This document shows positions 1-12,790 of a stretch of 64,000 nt of DNA, one piece after another. Each line of letters starts with the position of its first letter. Position 1 is the first letter of the stretch. The notes under the pieces were generated by a model, which ran no database searches, was not told the DNA's origin, and worked only from the letters and a program-made list of their open reading frames with translations. The stretch is taken from assembly GCA_965153455.1 (NCBI GenBank), contig OZ234502.1:9083495-9147494 (forward strand). Reading direction: 5' to 3'. Both the position numbers and the translations under genes were made by a program. The DNA comes from Sphagnum compactum (Eukaryota; Bryophyta; Sphagnopsida; Sphagnales).

Positions 1-708
1 AAAAATAAAATATAAGGCTATTTTTTTTCACAAAAATCCTTTGTATTCGCTGAAATCATATTTTTCAAGTCAACAAAATGTGAAAACAAAGTTTTCCGCC
101 CCCTCCCAAAATCTCTTTATTTATAAAATTATATAACAATGGCAGGTTTTTCAGACAACCTAGCAAAGCTTGTCTTCCATTGTTTGTAGCTTCTAATAGA
201 GTTGGTGTGATGTACATTCTTTACAAAACCCAAGTAAAAAATTTTGTGAGCTGACATTTTGTTGCTTGAGTCTTCATGGAGATATGGGGATCTTTGAAGT
301 CTGATCCTTCAAAATGATGTCACTTCAAAGGGTTGAGGTTGTCCAAAAACATAATTCATACTTCTACATGCCATAGCCCCCTAAAGTTCCCAATGGAATT
401 CAGCAAAGTACATGAACTTACACTTAAGTGATATTGTCAATAACCTTTCAAACCCTTTGTAGTTTGTATAGAGTTGGGATTTTAAGCTCTCCCCCACCCC
501 CTCCCCACTCCAACACCCCCCCTTATATAAACTCCCCACCATGAATCTAGCCAACTTGTTTTTGCAGGTTGACAAATCTACCCATTCTTTAATTGTGGGA
601 GTTCAATTTGATCAAGATGGGCAAAATCTAGGTGCTACAATTTTGCTCCCCTCTTTGAAAGTTCTACCATAAATATTATACTTTGGCAATATAGTCAACA
701 AAAATAGG

Positions 709-747
709 CCCCTCTCCCCCCCCTCCCCTCCCCTCCCCTCCCCACCC
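709..747. repeat. C-rich CCCCT tract
   Basis: A run of eight or nine C is followed by repeated TCCCC units. The minus strand therefore has at least four runs of four G separated by single A, a classical potential G-quadruplex with i-motif potential on the plus strand. A smaller C-rich tract lies at about 489-525. Confidence 0.85.
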
Positions 748-1000
748 ATTATGGGACATTAAATTGTAATCATTTTTCCACCCAACAAAAATCATTAAAG
801 GTCAATAGTATTTATCTCCAAAGAGACAACCCAAAAACTTATCATTAAATGGGGGCTGACATTCATTTCTCTTTGGTGTCTGGGTTTTAATGAGTTGTGT
901 TCCTAGCAGTAAACTGCACTATTTTGAGCCTTTTTGGTTTCTTCATTTATTAGTTGCCATTGAGGCCCTTACCCCCAACTTTAACAGCTCCCACAATAAT

Positions 1001-1268
1001 ATTACCCATCTTTAACAAGGTGTGTGTCACACTTGTGGCCTTGCTAAAACGTATCTCAAGGCAAAAGAAGAAATTATTATGGAAACTCAAATATTTCACC
1101 ATGCAAAAATATATACCCAATCTTCAAAAACTCCTTTAAAAGAAACCACAATCCTTCAAGATATATTATAACTTTATAATAACTAATCTCAAATTTCAAC
1201 ACAAGCCAAATTATCATCTTTCAAAAATCCTCATATAAAAATAGACCTATTATTTTTACCTAGGGGCC
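1001..1268. repeat. Dispersed repeat R1, plus copy
   Basis: This segment matches the reverse complement of 40,258-40,523 along almost its whole length. Shared landmarks in order are CCCATC, a TGTGGCCTTGC block, GGCAAAAGAAGAA, a block around TATAACTTTATAATAACTAA, TCCTCATATAAAAATAGACC and the terminal CTAGGGGCC. Differences are point changes and small indels. It is probably a fragment of an unclassified transposable element; I saw no coding capacity or clear terminal repeats. Confidence 0.75.
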
Positions 1269-2992
1269 AAAATTCCTTTGTTCCTCTTTTCAAATAAGTT
1301 CTTTCCTTTTTTTCTCACTTTTCTGGGTGCTTTGTTTAATGATGTTTGCCAGGGTTTCATCATCAGTTGTTCTTCTCTTCTTGCAGAGAAGAATCACAAA
1401 CATAATAATAAAAATCAATCAATAAAGGAGGAGAACCACCTGACAAGGGAACATGAGAAGAAAAAAAAAGAAAAGGACCAAAGTTCAAACAAAAGAGAAC
1501 ACCTCAAAGTGCAAAAACACCCAAAATGGAGAGCCTTAAGAGGAGAAATCAAGTAACCTAGGACTTAAAAGCATCGCCATCATCAGTAACATGAAGCAAG
1601 TCGTGCAAGGAAATGGATGAAAAACTTGGAAAAACAGCAAGCCTAGAAAAGGTCTCTCCTGCTTTTGAAAACTGCCCATTGCAAGATAATGGCAACAAGA
1701 TAGTGGCAATCTGAACTCTCTCAAAAGCCACAAACACCCTTTGCCTATAAAATGAACATAAAATCAAAAGAGGAGATCCCAATCACAAACCGAGATGAGA
1801 CATTTGAATGTGGATAGAAAAAACAAAGTATGTGTGAGGGTCCAAAGATGGGATGATGGTGCGATTCATCTTACAAAGTTTGGTTGGATCATCATAAGGG
1901 GGGTTTGATTGCAAGGGGACTTTGCAGCTCTGACTGCACTATTTTCCTTTGTTTCCCCAAACTCTTGAAGTGGCCAGGACAGATCTTTGCTCATAAGCTT
2001 GTTCTCAGTAGACAGTGGCGGCCCTAGGGGAAAGACTCCTCAGATCACAACACCCTTTTGATGCCAGAAACATAAATTGCATGCTTCACAGTTGTAGTTG
2101 GGTTGCACTAAATTTGTATGGTGATGATAGTTATACCCAAGTTCATAATTAAGATCAATTTCATTGATTTCTTTCTTCTTCTTTTGTTTCCCAAAGCTTC
2201 TTTCTTTAGGCAACAAATTTCAGCTGATTTGGGTTTGTGTTTTACTCATCACCTTCTACTACCCTTTTTAGGCCTTTGAAGAATGCAGTAACAACAACAA
2301 CATTGCTGTCTCACCAGGGGGCATCGCAACATTTTAACACAACAAACAGGCCTATTATGTGCAACAACAATAAAACACTCCCTTCCTGGATGTGATCGTC
2401 CCTTCGTGGAGGACGTTAAATCAGCAATGGGTCCTTATTTGCAAACAGTACAAAAGTTTTGCCTGCTTCTTTTTTTTCTTGTCTACACTTGGCCACATTC
2501 GTCTTTTTGAGAAAAAAGATGGATGATGCCCCAAAAGAAAAATAATAATTGGGTCCTGTTACGCACATGTGTTCAAAACTAGTTGAATTAAAATAATTTG
2601 GTAGCAGGTGGTAGTCCCATATTCCTCAAAAAATAAGAACCTCTTTCCACTAGGTTTATATATGTGATGATAGAATGTGTCAGAACAACAACTTTCCATT
2701 GTAATTTGCCCTCCCTCCTCCTCCAGTTGGTTATGTTCATTTTCATCGCACTTGATTGCCTGAACTGGACTTGTATCCAAGTGCAAAAAAATTAATATCC
2801 CTGGATCATCTCTGAAAAGAATCCAGCAAAAGTTGTTGTGCTAGCTAGGTAGTCCTAGTTCTCATTAGAGATGAGGATTTCATAACTCCTTGGGTTTTTC
2901 TTCTTTTTGCAGGTTTTGATCTTGAAGAGTTTCTGGAGACACAGACAATTAAGAAGAAGCTGCTGCTGTTGCATGCAAATGAAGTCCACTGG

Positions 2993-3020
2993 CATCATCA
3001 CCATCATCATCATCATCATC
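2993..3020. repeat. CAT/ATC microsatellite
   Basis: About nine CAT triplets with one interruption. Read in one frame it gives a run of histidines, but no gene context supports translation. Confidence 0.85.
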
Positions 3021-4149
3021 CCATAGAGATGGAGACTAGAATCTCTGTGTTCTGGCCCTGTACAACAACTAGACACTTCAACAATACTCCTGGGTGCAAA
3101 GTGCAAACTGTGGACAGATTTGATTCATCAGGGATGTTTACCGATCAAAGAGACTTGGGAGGAAAAATGATCACAGCTTTTTGTCAGTTTTGCTGCAGCT
3201 AGCTAGCTGATTCCATTCATAAACACTTGCCATGTTGCTATTATGTTGTTGAGAATTTTGCTGGGAAGTGATGAGAAAACTATAACCAGTGCTAAAATTT
3301 TCAAACAGGTCAGAATACCTGAAATTTCATCAGTGCTGATCTTGGTCACAATTAATTCTGTGCTTCAATTGTCCATATGCATTTAATTTCCTCCTACTTT
3401 TTTGAATTTTCTCAAACCCAAAATCCAAAATGTTGATACCAGTGTTGTTGGTCTGGTATATAGTATAATACAAACATGTGCCTGGTATCAACAATAGTAT
3501 CAACACTCGTAGCAAGGACCCCTCTACCAGACCCGGAATGACCCGAGGCAATACCAGGACCAAGTTGCCATATTATTATGAGGAAAAAAAATTCTGAAGT
3601 TGCCATATTGGAAAGAAGACTCATAAAAAATTTTCTAATTTCCTCTCTGACTTGTAGCCAAAAAAAAATTTCACCCTTTTAAAGATGAAACAAAAACTCA
3701 CTTTAAAACATCATGTTCTCATGATATATGTTCACTGATTTGAAATCAATTTTTGCCTCAAAAAATACACTGGAAACTATCAAGTTATATAGCCTTTTTT
3801 TTTCCTGATCATTTAGAGAAGCTGATGATCATAAGAAGATGAGGGAGTCGGATAGATAGTCATCCTAGAAGCATGCAAATCCAACTGCCCAAGTTGAAGT
3901 TTTTTTTTTCCTCTAAATCAGAGCATCAATCATGTCTTCACTCTTTTACTAGACAAAAGGCCATAAAGAAAAAGTGGTGTGACTTACTTACACTTTGCTG
4001 TTAGGACCTCCTCCCTCCGAATGAAGCTTCTGAGTAATCCAATTTTTTTTGTCTGCATCCAATTTACTTGACTACTACACTTATGGATTGTCACTCATCA
4101 TTGTGTCACCCGTATCAGATAAAGCGAAGAACTGTGTTTGAGGGCTTCT

Positions 4150-4177
4150 GAAGAAGAAGAAGAAGAAGAAGAAGAAG
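4150..4177. repeat. GAA microsatellite
   Basis: About nine uninterrupted GAA triplets. Confidence 0.9.
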
Positions 4178-4224
4178 TGCCATTAACCTTCTGGAAGGTC
4201 CTTGGAAGCAGGAGATACTGTAGC

Positions 4225-4254
4225 CATCATCTTCATCATCATCATCATCATCAT
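4225..4254. repeat. CAT microsatellite
   Basis: About ten CAT-type triplets with one CTT interruption, 50 bp after the GAA tract. Confidence 0.88.
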
Positions 4255-4506
4255 GCAGCCAGCCATATGGGTATGCCCACAAACAACTTCAAAATTTACT
4301 TGAGTGGGGATTTTATCATGATGGGCATTTTGAAAATCTCCACACTATTACAAAATGTGAGTGCAGTTCACTAGTCCCTATTCACTAGAGCAGCGAATTC
4401 ATTATTTTTCACTAGTTCCAATTTATTAAGATCGATGAATTCATCAAAATCTAGTGAAATCATTTACTGTACAAGGACATCTTTTGTTCTCTACCCAATA
4501 GAGTAG

Positions 4507-4526
4507 TTTTTTTTTTTTTTTTTTTT
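4507..4526. repeat. Poly-T run of 20
   Basis: Twenty uninterrupted T. It could be the reversed A-tail of a retroposon, but no matching retroposon body was recognised beside it. Confidence 0.9.
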
Positions 4527-4693
4527 CAATTTTGAGCAATTTCTTCCATTTTTTTAGCAATTTTCTTAGAATCTACACTGAAAAACAAAACTTGAAAAAA
4601 AAAAACCCAATGTGAAAATTTGTAACAAAAAAAAACATGCCTCCCACACCCTGATGGGAAGGGAAACAGTGTTTTCTTAAGGATTTTGTTTTT

Positions 4694-4830
4694 GGTAGCC
4701 TAAGTGACAATCACCCATCACAACAAAGATGTAGAAAATATGGCCATCATCCATAGGAAGATTTAGCCAAATCTGGCTATAGACCAGATATGAAGAATTT
4801 TTTTTTTTAATCAACCTTCCCTATATATAA
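4694..4830 (+). repeat. TAGCCAAATTTGGCTA-family repeat, copy a
   Basis: The near-palindromic core lies at 4764-4779. Upstream is the family block GTAGCC...ATGGCCATCATCCATAGGAAG, and downstream AGACCAGATATGAAGAA followed by T-run and AATCAACCTTCC. The same order of blocks recurs near 18.3 and 18.5 kb in this orientation and inverted at 5.8, 6.5, 6.6 and 8.7 kb. In one frame the core reads D-L-A-K-S-G-Y-R-P-D-M-K. Confidence 0.65.
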
Positions 4831-5754
4831 TTACACACTGAAAACCAAATACAAAAATTTGGCAATATTAACTCTTTTTTTTCTAACTTCTGGCCATTGA
4901 AAAACCCTTCAAAATCATTTCATTTTCAAATTTTTTGATTTTTGAAATTCTCTTTTTGGCAAAATATCACCAGTAGAAAAGGTTGATGAGAAATATTAAT
5001 GAGTATTTATTTACTTCATCACCAGCTCACTCATTGTGATTTTCAAAAGACAAATATAAAAGTCAGATGGGAATGCAATACTCATATAAATAACTCAAAA
5101 TTTGTTAAAGTTGAAATGCCTATCATGTAGGTTGATTTTATTTCTTTGTTATTTGGTGGGGTGGAATCACCTTTTCTTTTCTTTTTTCAGTTTTCTAATG
5201 TAATTAGTGATCATTCAAAAAAAGATTTAGCATTAATTGGTCACACATATTTTTTTTAATATCTAACCTGTACCAAAAAAAATGGAGAAAAAAAACTAAA
5301 GTTATCATTAAAGTAATCTCATCTTTGGGTTCCTCTTACTTTTTGAAATTTTACCTTAAATGTTAGTTATCCATTATAAATAAAGATAAATATTTTTATT
5401 TTTAAAAAACTTGAGACAAAGAGGAGCAATTTTCTTATTAAGGAGGCTGAAGAACAATAAGTTTTTCATGAAAAGCCATTTATTAAACAACATTCACCCC
5501 TAAAACAAAATACATAGGTTGAACATTGTTTTATGGGGAAAAAGGAATTTCAGATTGTGTTTATTAACATTTTACTTTTTTTTGGCTATTAGGCATTGAT
5601 CTCGCCTTGAGCTCACCCGGCAATGGGCAAATTGTTACTCTTCACCCAGAGTCCTCTTCCTTTTACAAATATATTTATCGTATGTAAGCCATTTTTGTTT
5701 TTTTGGGTTTTTTAGTCAATTTTTTAAATTAATACTAATATAAACACTTAGTCT

Positions 5755-5890
5755 ATTCTATATAAGTTCCAATAGGTAGATAAAATATATAGAATGATTT
5801 TTTGAAACTTGCCTTTTTTGAGCCAAATTTGGCTAAAATCATCTTATGAATGATTGCCACTTCAGCTACATCATAAAATTGAGAAAAAGA
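5755..5890 (-). repeat. TAGCCAAATTTGGCTA-family repeat, copy b
   Basis: Core at 5820-5835. On the minus strand the block reads TATGATGTAGCTGAAGTGGCAATCATTCATAAG, then the core, then an A-rich stretch. It matches copies a, e and f. The minus frame reads Y-D-V-A-E-V-A-I-I-H and then L-A-K-F-G-S-K. Confidence 0.65.
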
Positions 5891-5950
5891 AAAAAAGAAA
5901 AAAAAACAAATATTGATTCCCCCCAGCCTACCTCTAATGTTCCAAAGAGA

Positions 5951-5967
5951 GGGGGGGGGGGGGGGGG
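5951..5967 (+). repeat. G17 homopolymer
   Basis: Seventeen consecutive G, rare in such AT-rich DNA. It is a potential G-quadruplex and also a place where assembly length errors are likely. Confidence 0.9.
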
Positions 5968-6469
5968 AAGGGAAAGAAAAAAAAGGAGTGAACATTATTA
6001 AGAAGACATAAATAATGCTAATTTACACTAGGAAAATATATATTTTCCCAAAAATTTCCAATTATTTTTCCCCCCAAAAAAAGGCAATTTTGTTCCCAAA
6101 AAAATCAATTCAATTGACAACCACCATAGTAATGAAATAGCCTAGTCTTTTTTCCCTGACATAGTGGAAGAAGTTGAAAGGAGTTGAGTGTTTTTTCTTT
6201 TTTTGGCTACCATCATAACACAACCCAACAAAATTGTGCATCATGATCTTCTAGTGTGATCATCAACTAGTGTGAGAAATGAAGGAAAGGAGTGTTCCAT
6301 TCCCACCCCATCATCACGCTGAAATGATGATGATATATTTAGCCAAAATGCTACCACCCACAAAATTAAAAAAGTGCTAAAATCATGTGCTTTAGGAGAT
6401 TTTCAATAGCCATAATCAACCCAAAAATTAAGAAAATTTCCATATTTTCTACACATGGTTCAAGTAGGT

Positions 6470-6665
6470 AGGTAGCCAAAAATAAAAATTTTACTTTCAT
6501 ATTTAGCTTCTAGCCCAAATTTGGCTAAATCTTCTTCTTCCTCTGGATCATCATCACCATTTTGGTAATTGAACAAAAAATTTACTTGCACATTTACCTT
6601 GTAGCCCAAAATTTTGGCTAAATCTTCTTCCTCTGGGGATCCATCACCACTTTGGTAATAACACA
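6470..6665 (-). repeat. TAGCCAAATTTGGCTA family, two tandem copies c1 and c2
   Basis: Two imperfect copies of about 90 bp lie in tandem, with cores at 6511-6527 and 6602-6620. Read on the minus strand, both carry ACCAAA(G/A)TGGTGATG, CCAGAGGAAGAAGA, the core and GGCTA. The minus frame at 6460-6753 stays open through both and gives two similar peptides with the order G-D, P-E-E-E, D-L-A-K. I treat the reading frame as a consequence of the repeat, though an exon-derived repeat is possible. Confidence 0.65.
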
Positions 6666-7217
6666 AATTTATTGCCAAAAACAAAAACCACTGGGAAGAC
6701 GAAGAAGAAGAAGGATCACAAGCTGCCTGCCATGCAAAGCTCACATTCATCATCCTACTTCCTCAACTCAACAACAGAAGATTAATTAATACTACTTCTT
6801 CTTCTTCTACTGGAATCTGATGAGGTGATTGGATAACGGGTGAGATTCAAGAAAAGAAAACCTGCAAAAAAAAGTACATTAGCATTTCGCACTGAGTTTC
6901 AGCATTTCATACTGAGATTTAATAAAATTTCCTTACTTTGCGGATACCACTAAAAGAGTGAAAGACAGGGTGAAGACAGGGTGACTTTATACGGATATCT
7001 TTATTAGATATTCTTCTACTGACTTCAAATTTTGTTGTTGAACCCAAGAGTGTGTTTCATGAGGAGAGAGAGAGAGAGATCTAACTCACCTATTCCATAA
7101 TTTAATACCTAATGGGTTTGGGAGGTAGGTCAGAAGTCCCATTAATTGTAAAGCTTCAACTGCCATCTCATTAAACACTCATATTTGAAATTTCTTTAAC
7201 CTCTCCCCTCCCTTCTT

Positions 7218-7243
7218 CCTTTCCTTTCCTTTCCTTTCCTTTT
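7218..7243. repeat. TTTCC microsatellite
   Basis: About five tandem TTTCC pentamers inside a longer pyrimidine-rich tract (7199-7250). Confidence 0.85.
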
Positions 7244-8639
7244 CTTGCTTTGCAGAGGGAACATTTTCTGCAAACCTGATGAGGAGGAGGAGGAGGTCTG
7301 GGGTGACCATTTATGGCACTTATAGTGTAGGGAGTAATAAGTGTATTTTTTGAAAAATCAAATAATTTTATATATAGCATTGATGGGTACTATTTAATTT
7401 GCTTCTTTTTTTTTTTTCCTTCTTCTGGGTTTCTTTTTTTCTTACTGGGTTTCTTTTTCTTTTTTTGTGCATGGGATTTCATCAATTGGACTAAATAACC
7501 CAAATGCAATTATGCATTGCATGCATGTCTCTGGAAGCTGAGTCTTTATCTTTTTTTTTAATGTCATGTATGATTACAAACCTAAAACTACTATGGATGC
7601 CCTTCATCTGACATCATCAGTTTCTTAACAAAGTTTAAGGGGATGATGACAATCTTTGCATGCATTATATGGGCTAAGTTACAACTAGTCAGGAGCCTAC
7701 AATAGTCAGCTCATGATAGGGTTAGTCCAGCTACACTTTAATTAATTAACCATGTATTATGTGCATGCAAGGCAGATCCAATCCCCCCAACCCACCCACT
7801 TGATAAGTACCTATGGAAAGAAACTTTTGTCATGTGCATGTTTTCTGCACAAGTGATGAAAATTTGGCAAACTTAATACAATAAGTCCACATTCTGTGTA
7901 ATGGGTCGCTGGTGATGATCATGGTCAAATTCCTCAGTTATGGGTATGGGAGAAATGTCAAAGGCATGTTTAGAACTGGACTGAAAGAGTGTGGGAGAAG
8001 AAAGACATTGAAACTTATTCATTAGTTTCTCCATACCAGGGCCAAAATGAATCAAGTTCCCACCTGATTGATGATGAGTTCCAAAAATTGCATTACCTCT
8101 CTGGATTTTGAAAGTGGGAATCTGCAAAATGTTTCACTTCAACACCCAAGTCTTGGACATTTTGAATAAAGTTGTCCTTAAAATCATTCATGTTTGGAAA
8201 TAGAAATAATATTATTTTATAATTTGGCATTATGCTAAAATAATGAAGCTAGTGTGCTTGTGCTTGAGAGCTTCTTTCATATTTTTAACATGGAAGACAT
8301 GTATCTTTCAATTTTTTTGGACAATACCCAAAAATAATTAGTTAGTGCCTAGTTAGGCAAGTAAGTTAGATATTTGTGCTTTGTCTAAATTATCAAACTT
8401 TTTAAGGTTCACAACATGCATGGAAGGAGCTTATAAATGAAATGCAACCCAATGGTAGACATTAGAACATGCATTCATACCTTAAGCAAAAGATTTTTTC
8501 TTGCAAGTTTTAAAATCAAAATGCGAAAAAGTGGGTTTTAATCATTGGATTTCAAAAAAGTTAATGCTAGAAATATCTAATCTTTATATTAGGTTCTGAT
8601 ATAGAGGAAACAATGTAAAAGGGTGTTTTTAATGTTTTT

Positions 8640-8720
8640 ACTTTCATATCTTAACTTTAGCCAAATTTGGCTAGACTTTCTTATGAAGAATGCCACTTTG
8701 CCTCAATGTTTTTTCCCCCC
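8640..8720 (-). repeat. TAGCCAAATTTGGCTA-family repeat, copy d
   Basis: Perfect palindromic core at 8658-8673. On the minus strand it is preceded by AAAGTGGCATTCTTCATAAGAAAG and followed by AGTTAAGATATGAAAG, the family flanks. Confidence 0.65.
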
Positions 8721-9182
8721 AAATATGTGATTTTGCCAATTTGGCAATTGCTTGTTGGAAAAACTCATTTTTCACTTTTTCAAATGGTTTCCCAAGTTTC
8801 CCAAAAAAACATTGTTTTGGCAACACCACAAATTTTCAAATGATTGTTAATTAGAATTGGTATAGGTGGGGCAATTATAAAGTCCAATCGATTTGGTTTT
8901 CCACTTGACAAATCCCAAGGATTAAAAAGGTTTTTGTGCATGGAATTGTTAAGGAAGAACTATTGGGTGTTCAAAAGTTGCAATTGTTACAATCAATAAC
9001 TATTTTGTATTTTCATGTTGAGAATGCTCCACCCACCATGTAGTTAGTCTTCAACAATTTCTTGAATAATCTTTATATATCCATGGTTAGATCTAAATGA
9101 CTAATTTGATGTATGCACATAAATTCACGAATATTTTATGATTGTCGTTATTTTATGAGTAGCACTAGATAAATGTGTTTGG

Positions 9183-9936
9183 TTGGGGTTGTTTTATTTT
9201 CATCAATTTGAAATATCATTACATGAGCCAAAGGTGTTGAATAACACATTGCTTGATCATCTAAATTCAATGTGTGAAATTGTGCTTACTCCAACCAAAA
9301 AAAGAAGAGATGGAAAGTTTGTAATTGTTTGGGAGTTTGGACATATTTTACAATTTTTAAATGTTCATGATGGTAGTGTCATGATTAAATTCTTGAATAG
9401 AAATTTATCATTGGTAGTTTAAAACAACATGGAGCTTAAGATAGTTGTTTTTTTCTAGCTTTAACAAACCAACTTTGATTCAAGCATTGCCTTTAAAACA
9501 TAGTCAAATAATATGGTGTTGCTTTTGGCCTCGTCATTTGGACTAATTTACATTATCATAAATTTAAAACTAGGTAGATTGGAGGTGTTGTAAATGAAGG
9601 TGATGTCTTATTTAAACAAGGCCATGCTTGAGGCAACATTTCTTCTTTTTACAAACCATGGGAAATTTTCACCTTTGGTTTGGGAGTTGCAATGAGGCAA
9701 AAAAAGAAAAACGTCATTCTCGTTCATCGCATATGGTCTTGAATGAGGTGGTAAGTTGCCAAACCACATCCAAAGCATCCATCTTTATCACCATGATGAA
9801 ATTGGTTATAATGAATGAAGGTTTCATCCCATCACCCTATTGTTTTTCAAGCCTAAGGTTCACACCACCAATAGCTCCCAAAAAATTCTTGGCACCAATT
9901 GGCATTCATTTCATTACTTCCTTTATTGATTATTAA
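9183..9936 (+). pseudogene. Unrecognised coding-like remnant
   Basis: An open frame of 79 residues (9183-9422) is followed by another of 102 residues (9628-9936) in a different phase. Codon use looks somewhat less random than nearby DNA, but I recognise no family or motif and frames are broken between them. It may be the remains of a transposable-element protein, or chance. Confidence 0.18.
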
Positions 9937-10564
9937 TCCACCTAATGCTTGTTTTTGCCAAATTGCAATTTAATGGTGTAATGTAAATGGTTAAAATATA
10001 ATTCATCGCTACTAGTTTTTTACCAATAGAATTGTAGCATTTGCAAGTTCATCATCTTAATTGAAGTTTTTCAAAGCTAAATGACTACTGTTCCCAAGTC
10101 CCATTGATTCAAGCTTTCTTTATTGAATTTTTGACAAGATTTGTGCTCAGAAAGGTTTAACTATGAAATAAACATCATAAAATTCATGGGCCATCATTTG
10201 GTAATAATAGTTGTGTGAATTTATTTTTCGTATGTTCGTATTATCTAGGCATGAATGTTGTGTGACTAAAACACATATGAAGCACACATAAGTAAGATGA
10301 GGGATTTTACAAAGATTTATGGATGAAAATCTTGCGTTCTACATGTACGCATTTCATACATGTTTTAGGCACATGAAATCCATGTTTAAACAATACAAAC
10401 CTATGAAAAATCAAATTTTTCATGATTATTATTGCTAAAGCATGGCCCAAAGAGTTTTTGATGGATTGTATTAATGTCATCATGTTTTCTACAATCTTTT
10501 ACTATTTAAATTCATCAAGAACCTAAAGCTCATCATGCATCCTTGCCTTGTGTTCAATTCCTAG

Positions 10565-11105
10565 ATGTTCCAAAGGTCATTTAGTTCTTTTAGTGGGAAT
10601 AAATCATCTCCTAGTGGAACATGGCCTCCTTCTCTTAATTTTGTAAGTTGTCCACTTGACAAGGTAAATGCAATAGATGATATGAATACATTTAAACTTC
10701 AAACACTTCATGAGCTTTTTAAGTTTGATGTGTTTGAAATCCTTCTTAGACCGCAAGGAGATCATAAAGTTGTTTCATTCACAATTTGACCCCACTTTGT
10801 AAAGGCATTAAAATGACTTGGGCGAGAAGGAGCCCAAAAGTCTTATGTTGCCACAAAAAAGTTATAAACTAAGTGGGCCGGTTTATCCACACTATGATGT
10901 GGAAGGGATCGACTCTTTTATTAAGAATAAAGACAAGACTATTAATTGTAAGTGGAATATTTTAAGTAAATGTCACAGTTGTAGGATTGTTGTATGTGAT
11001 ATGCCAAGGCTTGGGGTGAAAAAATGTGATGAGTATGTTGCGAACTACTATGCACACTTGAAAAATGTGTGGTGTATGCTTAGAGGGGTCTTAATTATGT
11101 TATAG
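10565..11105 (+). pseudogene. Unrecognised protein remnant, possibly a transposable element
   Basis: Two open frames in different phases follow each other: 10,565-10,789 (74 residues) and 10,818-11,105 (95 residues). The second has a protein-like composition with two cysteine pairs in the stretch K-C-H-S-C and V-V-C-D-M-P, and a later K-K-C-D-E-Y segment rich in aromatic residues (Y-V-A-N-Y-Y). That looks like a real domain rather than low-complexity noise, but I do not recognise it. No upstream or downstream gene structure is visible, and the phase change suggests decay. Confidence 0.3.
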
Positions 11106-11559
11106 TCCAAGTAACCACACTAGTAGGTGAGTGGAGTAGGAAATTGTTCAAATGAAGACATTTCGTATTCTTGTTCATTGGGCATTGCCCAATGCTAGAT
11201 TATGAAACCATGCATTGGTTGTTTGTTAGTTTAAGGGTCTCAAACAATCAAGCCATGCATTAGTTTGATTTGTTGGTTGGATCCTTGTTGAAAATATGTT
11301 CATCCAAATCTAAGATGTTATAATTATGGCCCTACAATTTGCTTAGTTTATAGGGCCTTACTCTTATGACAAAGTTATAACCATTGACAATGATTTATGT
11401 GGTTGAATTTTAAACCAAGGTACCTATCTTGATAAGTGTGTGTAACATAGTTATAGACGAATCAAGCTCTAACAACATCATTAAAATGAGTATGAATGCA
11501 TTTTTGAAGGGTGAGAGGATAGTTAAGGAGGATTTATCCAAGAAGCTTTTATGTTTTGG

Positions 11560-12790
11560 TGTAGATGGGGTTTATGTTGAATTTGTGAAATGGTGGAGGT
11601 GGAATATCGAATTCAAAAATCTTATTGTATTTTAATTGTTTGTGGAATGGTAAACATGGAACTTGGATACATTTGTGGACTAATTTGCTTAAGTTCGTTT
11701 ATAAAGGTAAAGGTGGAAAGTGAAAGCAAAGGTTCCAAATTGCTTTGAATTGTTTATGGAACAACCACATGCACAAAACTTGAATGTTTATTGTGAATTT
11801 TGTTTTAGTTGTTTGTGATTTGGCAAATGTGGAAAATTGAATGCAAAGTATGATTTTATTTGAATCATTTGATCCATGCCAAGGTAAGACCTTGGATACA
11901 CGTGTTGAATTTTTTTATAAGTTCTTGAATGATGGCAAAGGTGGAAAATGGGACATAAGGCCCAATGTTGGGGAACAACAAAAGCGAAATTCGAATGTTT
12001 TTTGTGTTTTTCTTTTAATTGTTTGTGATTTGGCAAATGTGGAAAATTGAATACGACATGGGATTTTTCTGCAAATTGTTTACTTCATGGCATAAGTAGG
12101 AACTATGATGATTTTTATTTTTATTTTTAATTATTCATTTAATGGAAAAGGTGGAAACTAAGTTCCTTTTTATCAAGTCATTTGCTTGATGGTAGATGCA
12201 TAATCTTGAATTATTTTCTAACCTTTTTTTGAGGTGTTTGCTCTATGGAAATGGTCGAATTTTGAATGTAAAGGTTTCATTTGCTTTGAATTGTTTGTGG
12301 AATAGTAGAGGTGGAAATTCAAATGCATTTGTTGATTTTTTTTAGTTGTTTGCTCAATGGCAAAGGCACAAACTTCTATTTTATTTATTTATCTTTATTT
12401 TTTACCTAATCATAGAAACTTGAATGCACTTGTTGACTTATTTTCAAGGTTCTTTCTATCATGGCAAAAGGGAAACTTGCTTTGAGTTGTTTTGGAATAG
12501 AAGAGGCAAATACTTGAATAAATATCTTAATTGTTGTTAAACTAGGGTTTACCATAGATGTAAAAACTAGAATGCATTTGCTAACATTTTTTCAAAGTTT
12601 TTTTTTACTAATGGCAAAGTCAAAAAAGATTTTGGTTTGAATTGTTTGTAAAATGGAAGAATTAAAAAAATTGGATGTGTTTACAAATTGTGGTTTAAAG
12701 TTCAAATTGTTTATGAAATGGCAAAAAGTTCAATGGTTTTGTTGAATTTGGCTTTAATTATTTTTTGAAATGGAAAAGGAGAAAAAATAT
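11560..12790 (+). repeat. Degenerate minisatellite, ~55-60 bp unit
   Basis: A loose unit recurs about twenty times: TTGTTTGTGGAATGGCAAAG, then GGTGGAAA, then a (C)TTGAATGCATTTG-like block and a GATTTTG/TTTTAGTTG link. Two well-preserved units share AGTTGTTTGTGATTTGGCAA and GTGGAAAATTGAAT (about 11,805-11,845 and 12,017-12,053). Weaker relatives continue at about 13,580-14,000. The short open frames here are by-products of the repeat. Confidence 0.6.

Larger units (their letters stand above)
1..9180. other. Non-coding AT-rich region with simple repeats
   Basis: I see no convincing gene. Open frames are short and lie over microsatellites or poly-A/T runs. The stretch holds C-rich, CAT, GAA and CCTTT tracts, a 17-G run, one copy of dispersed repeat R1 and six copies of the TAGCCAAATTTGGCTA repeat, all listed separately. 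Some parts (about 2.8-3.2 kb, 4.0-4.4 kb, 7.1-7.3 kb) are less AT-rich and could be untranslated or regulatory sequence, but nothing in the sequence proves transcription. Confidence 0.55.

Noticed and set aside
2969-3202. Histidine-rich open frame (also the one at 4138-4374)
   Set aside because: The histidines come from CAT microsatellites; no start context, splice structure or domain supports a gene.
6460-6753. 97-codon minus-strand frame with acidic repeats
   Set aside because: It spans two tandem copies of the TAGCCAAATTTGGCTA repeat, and the acidic runs come from GAA/TTC triplets. I list it as repeat; an exon origin is discussed in the findings.
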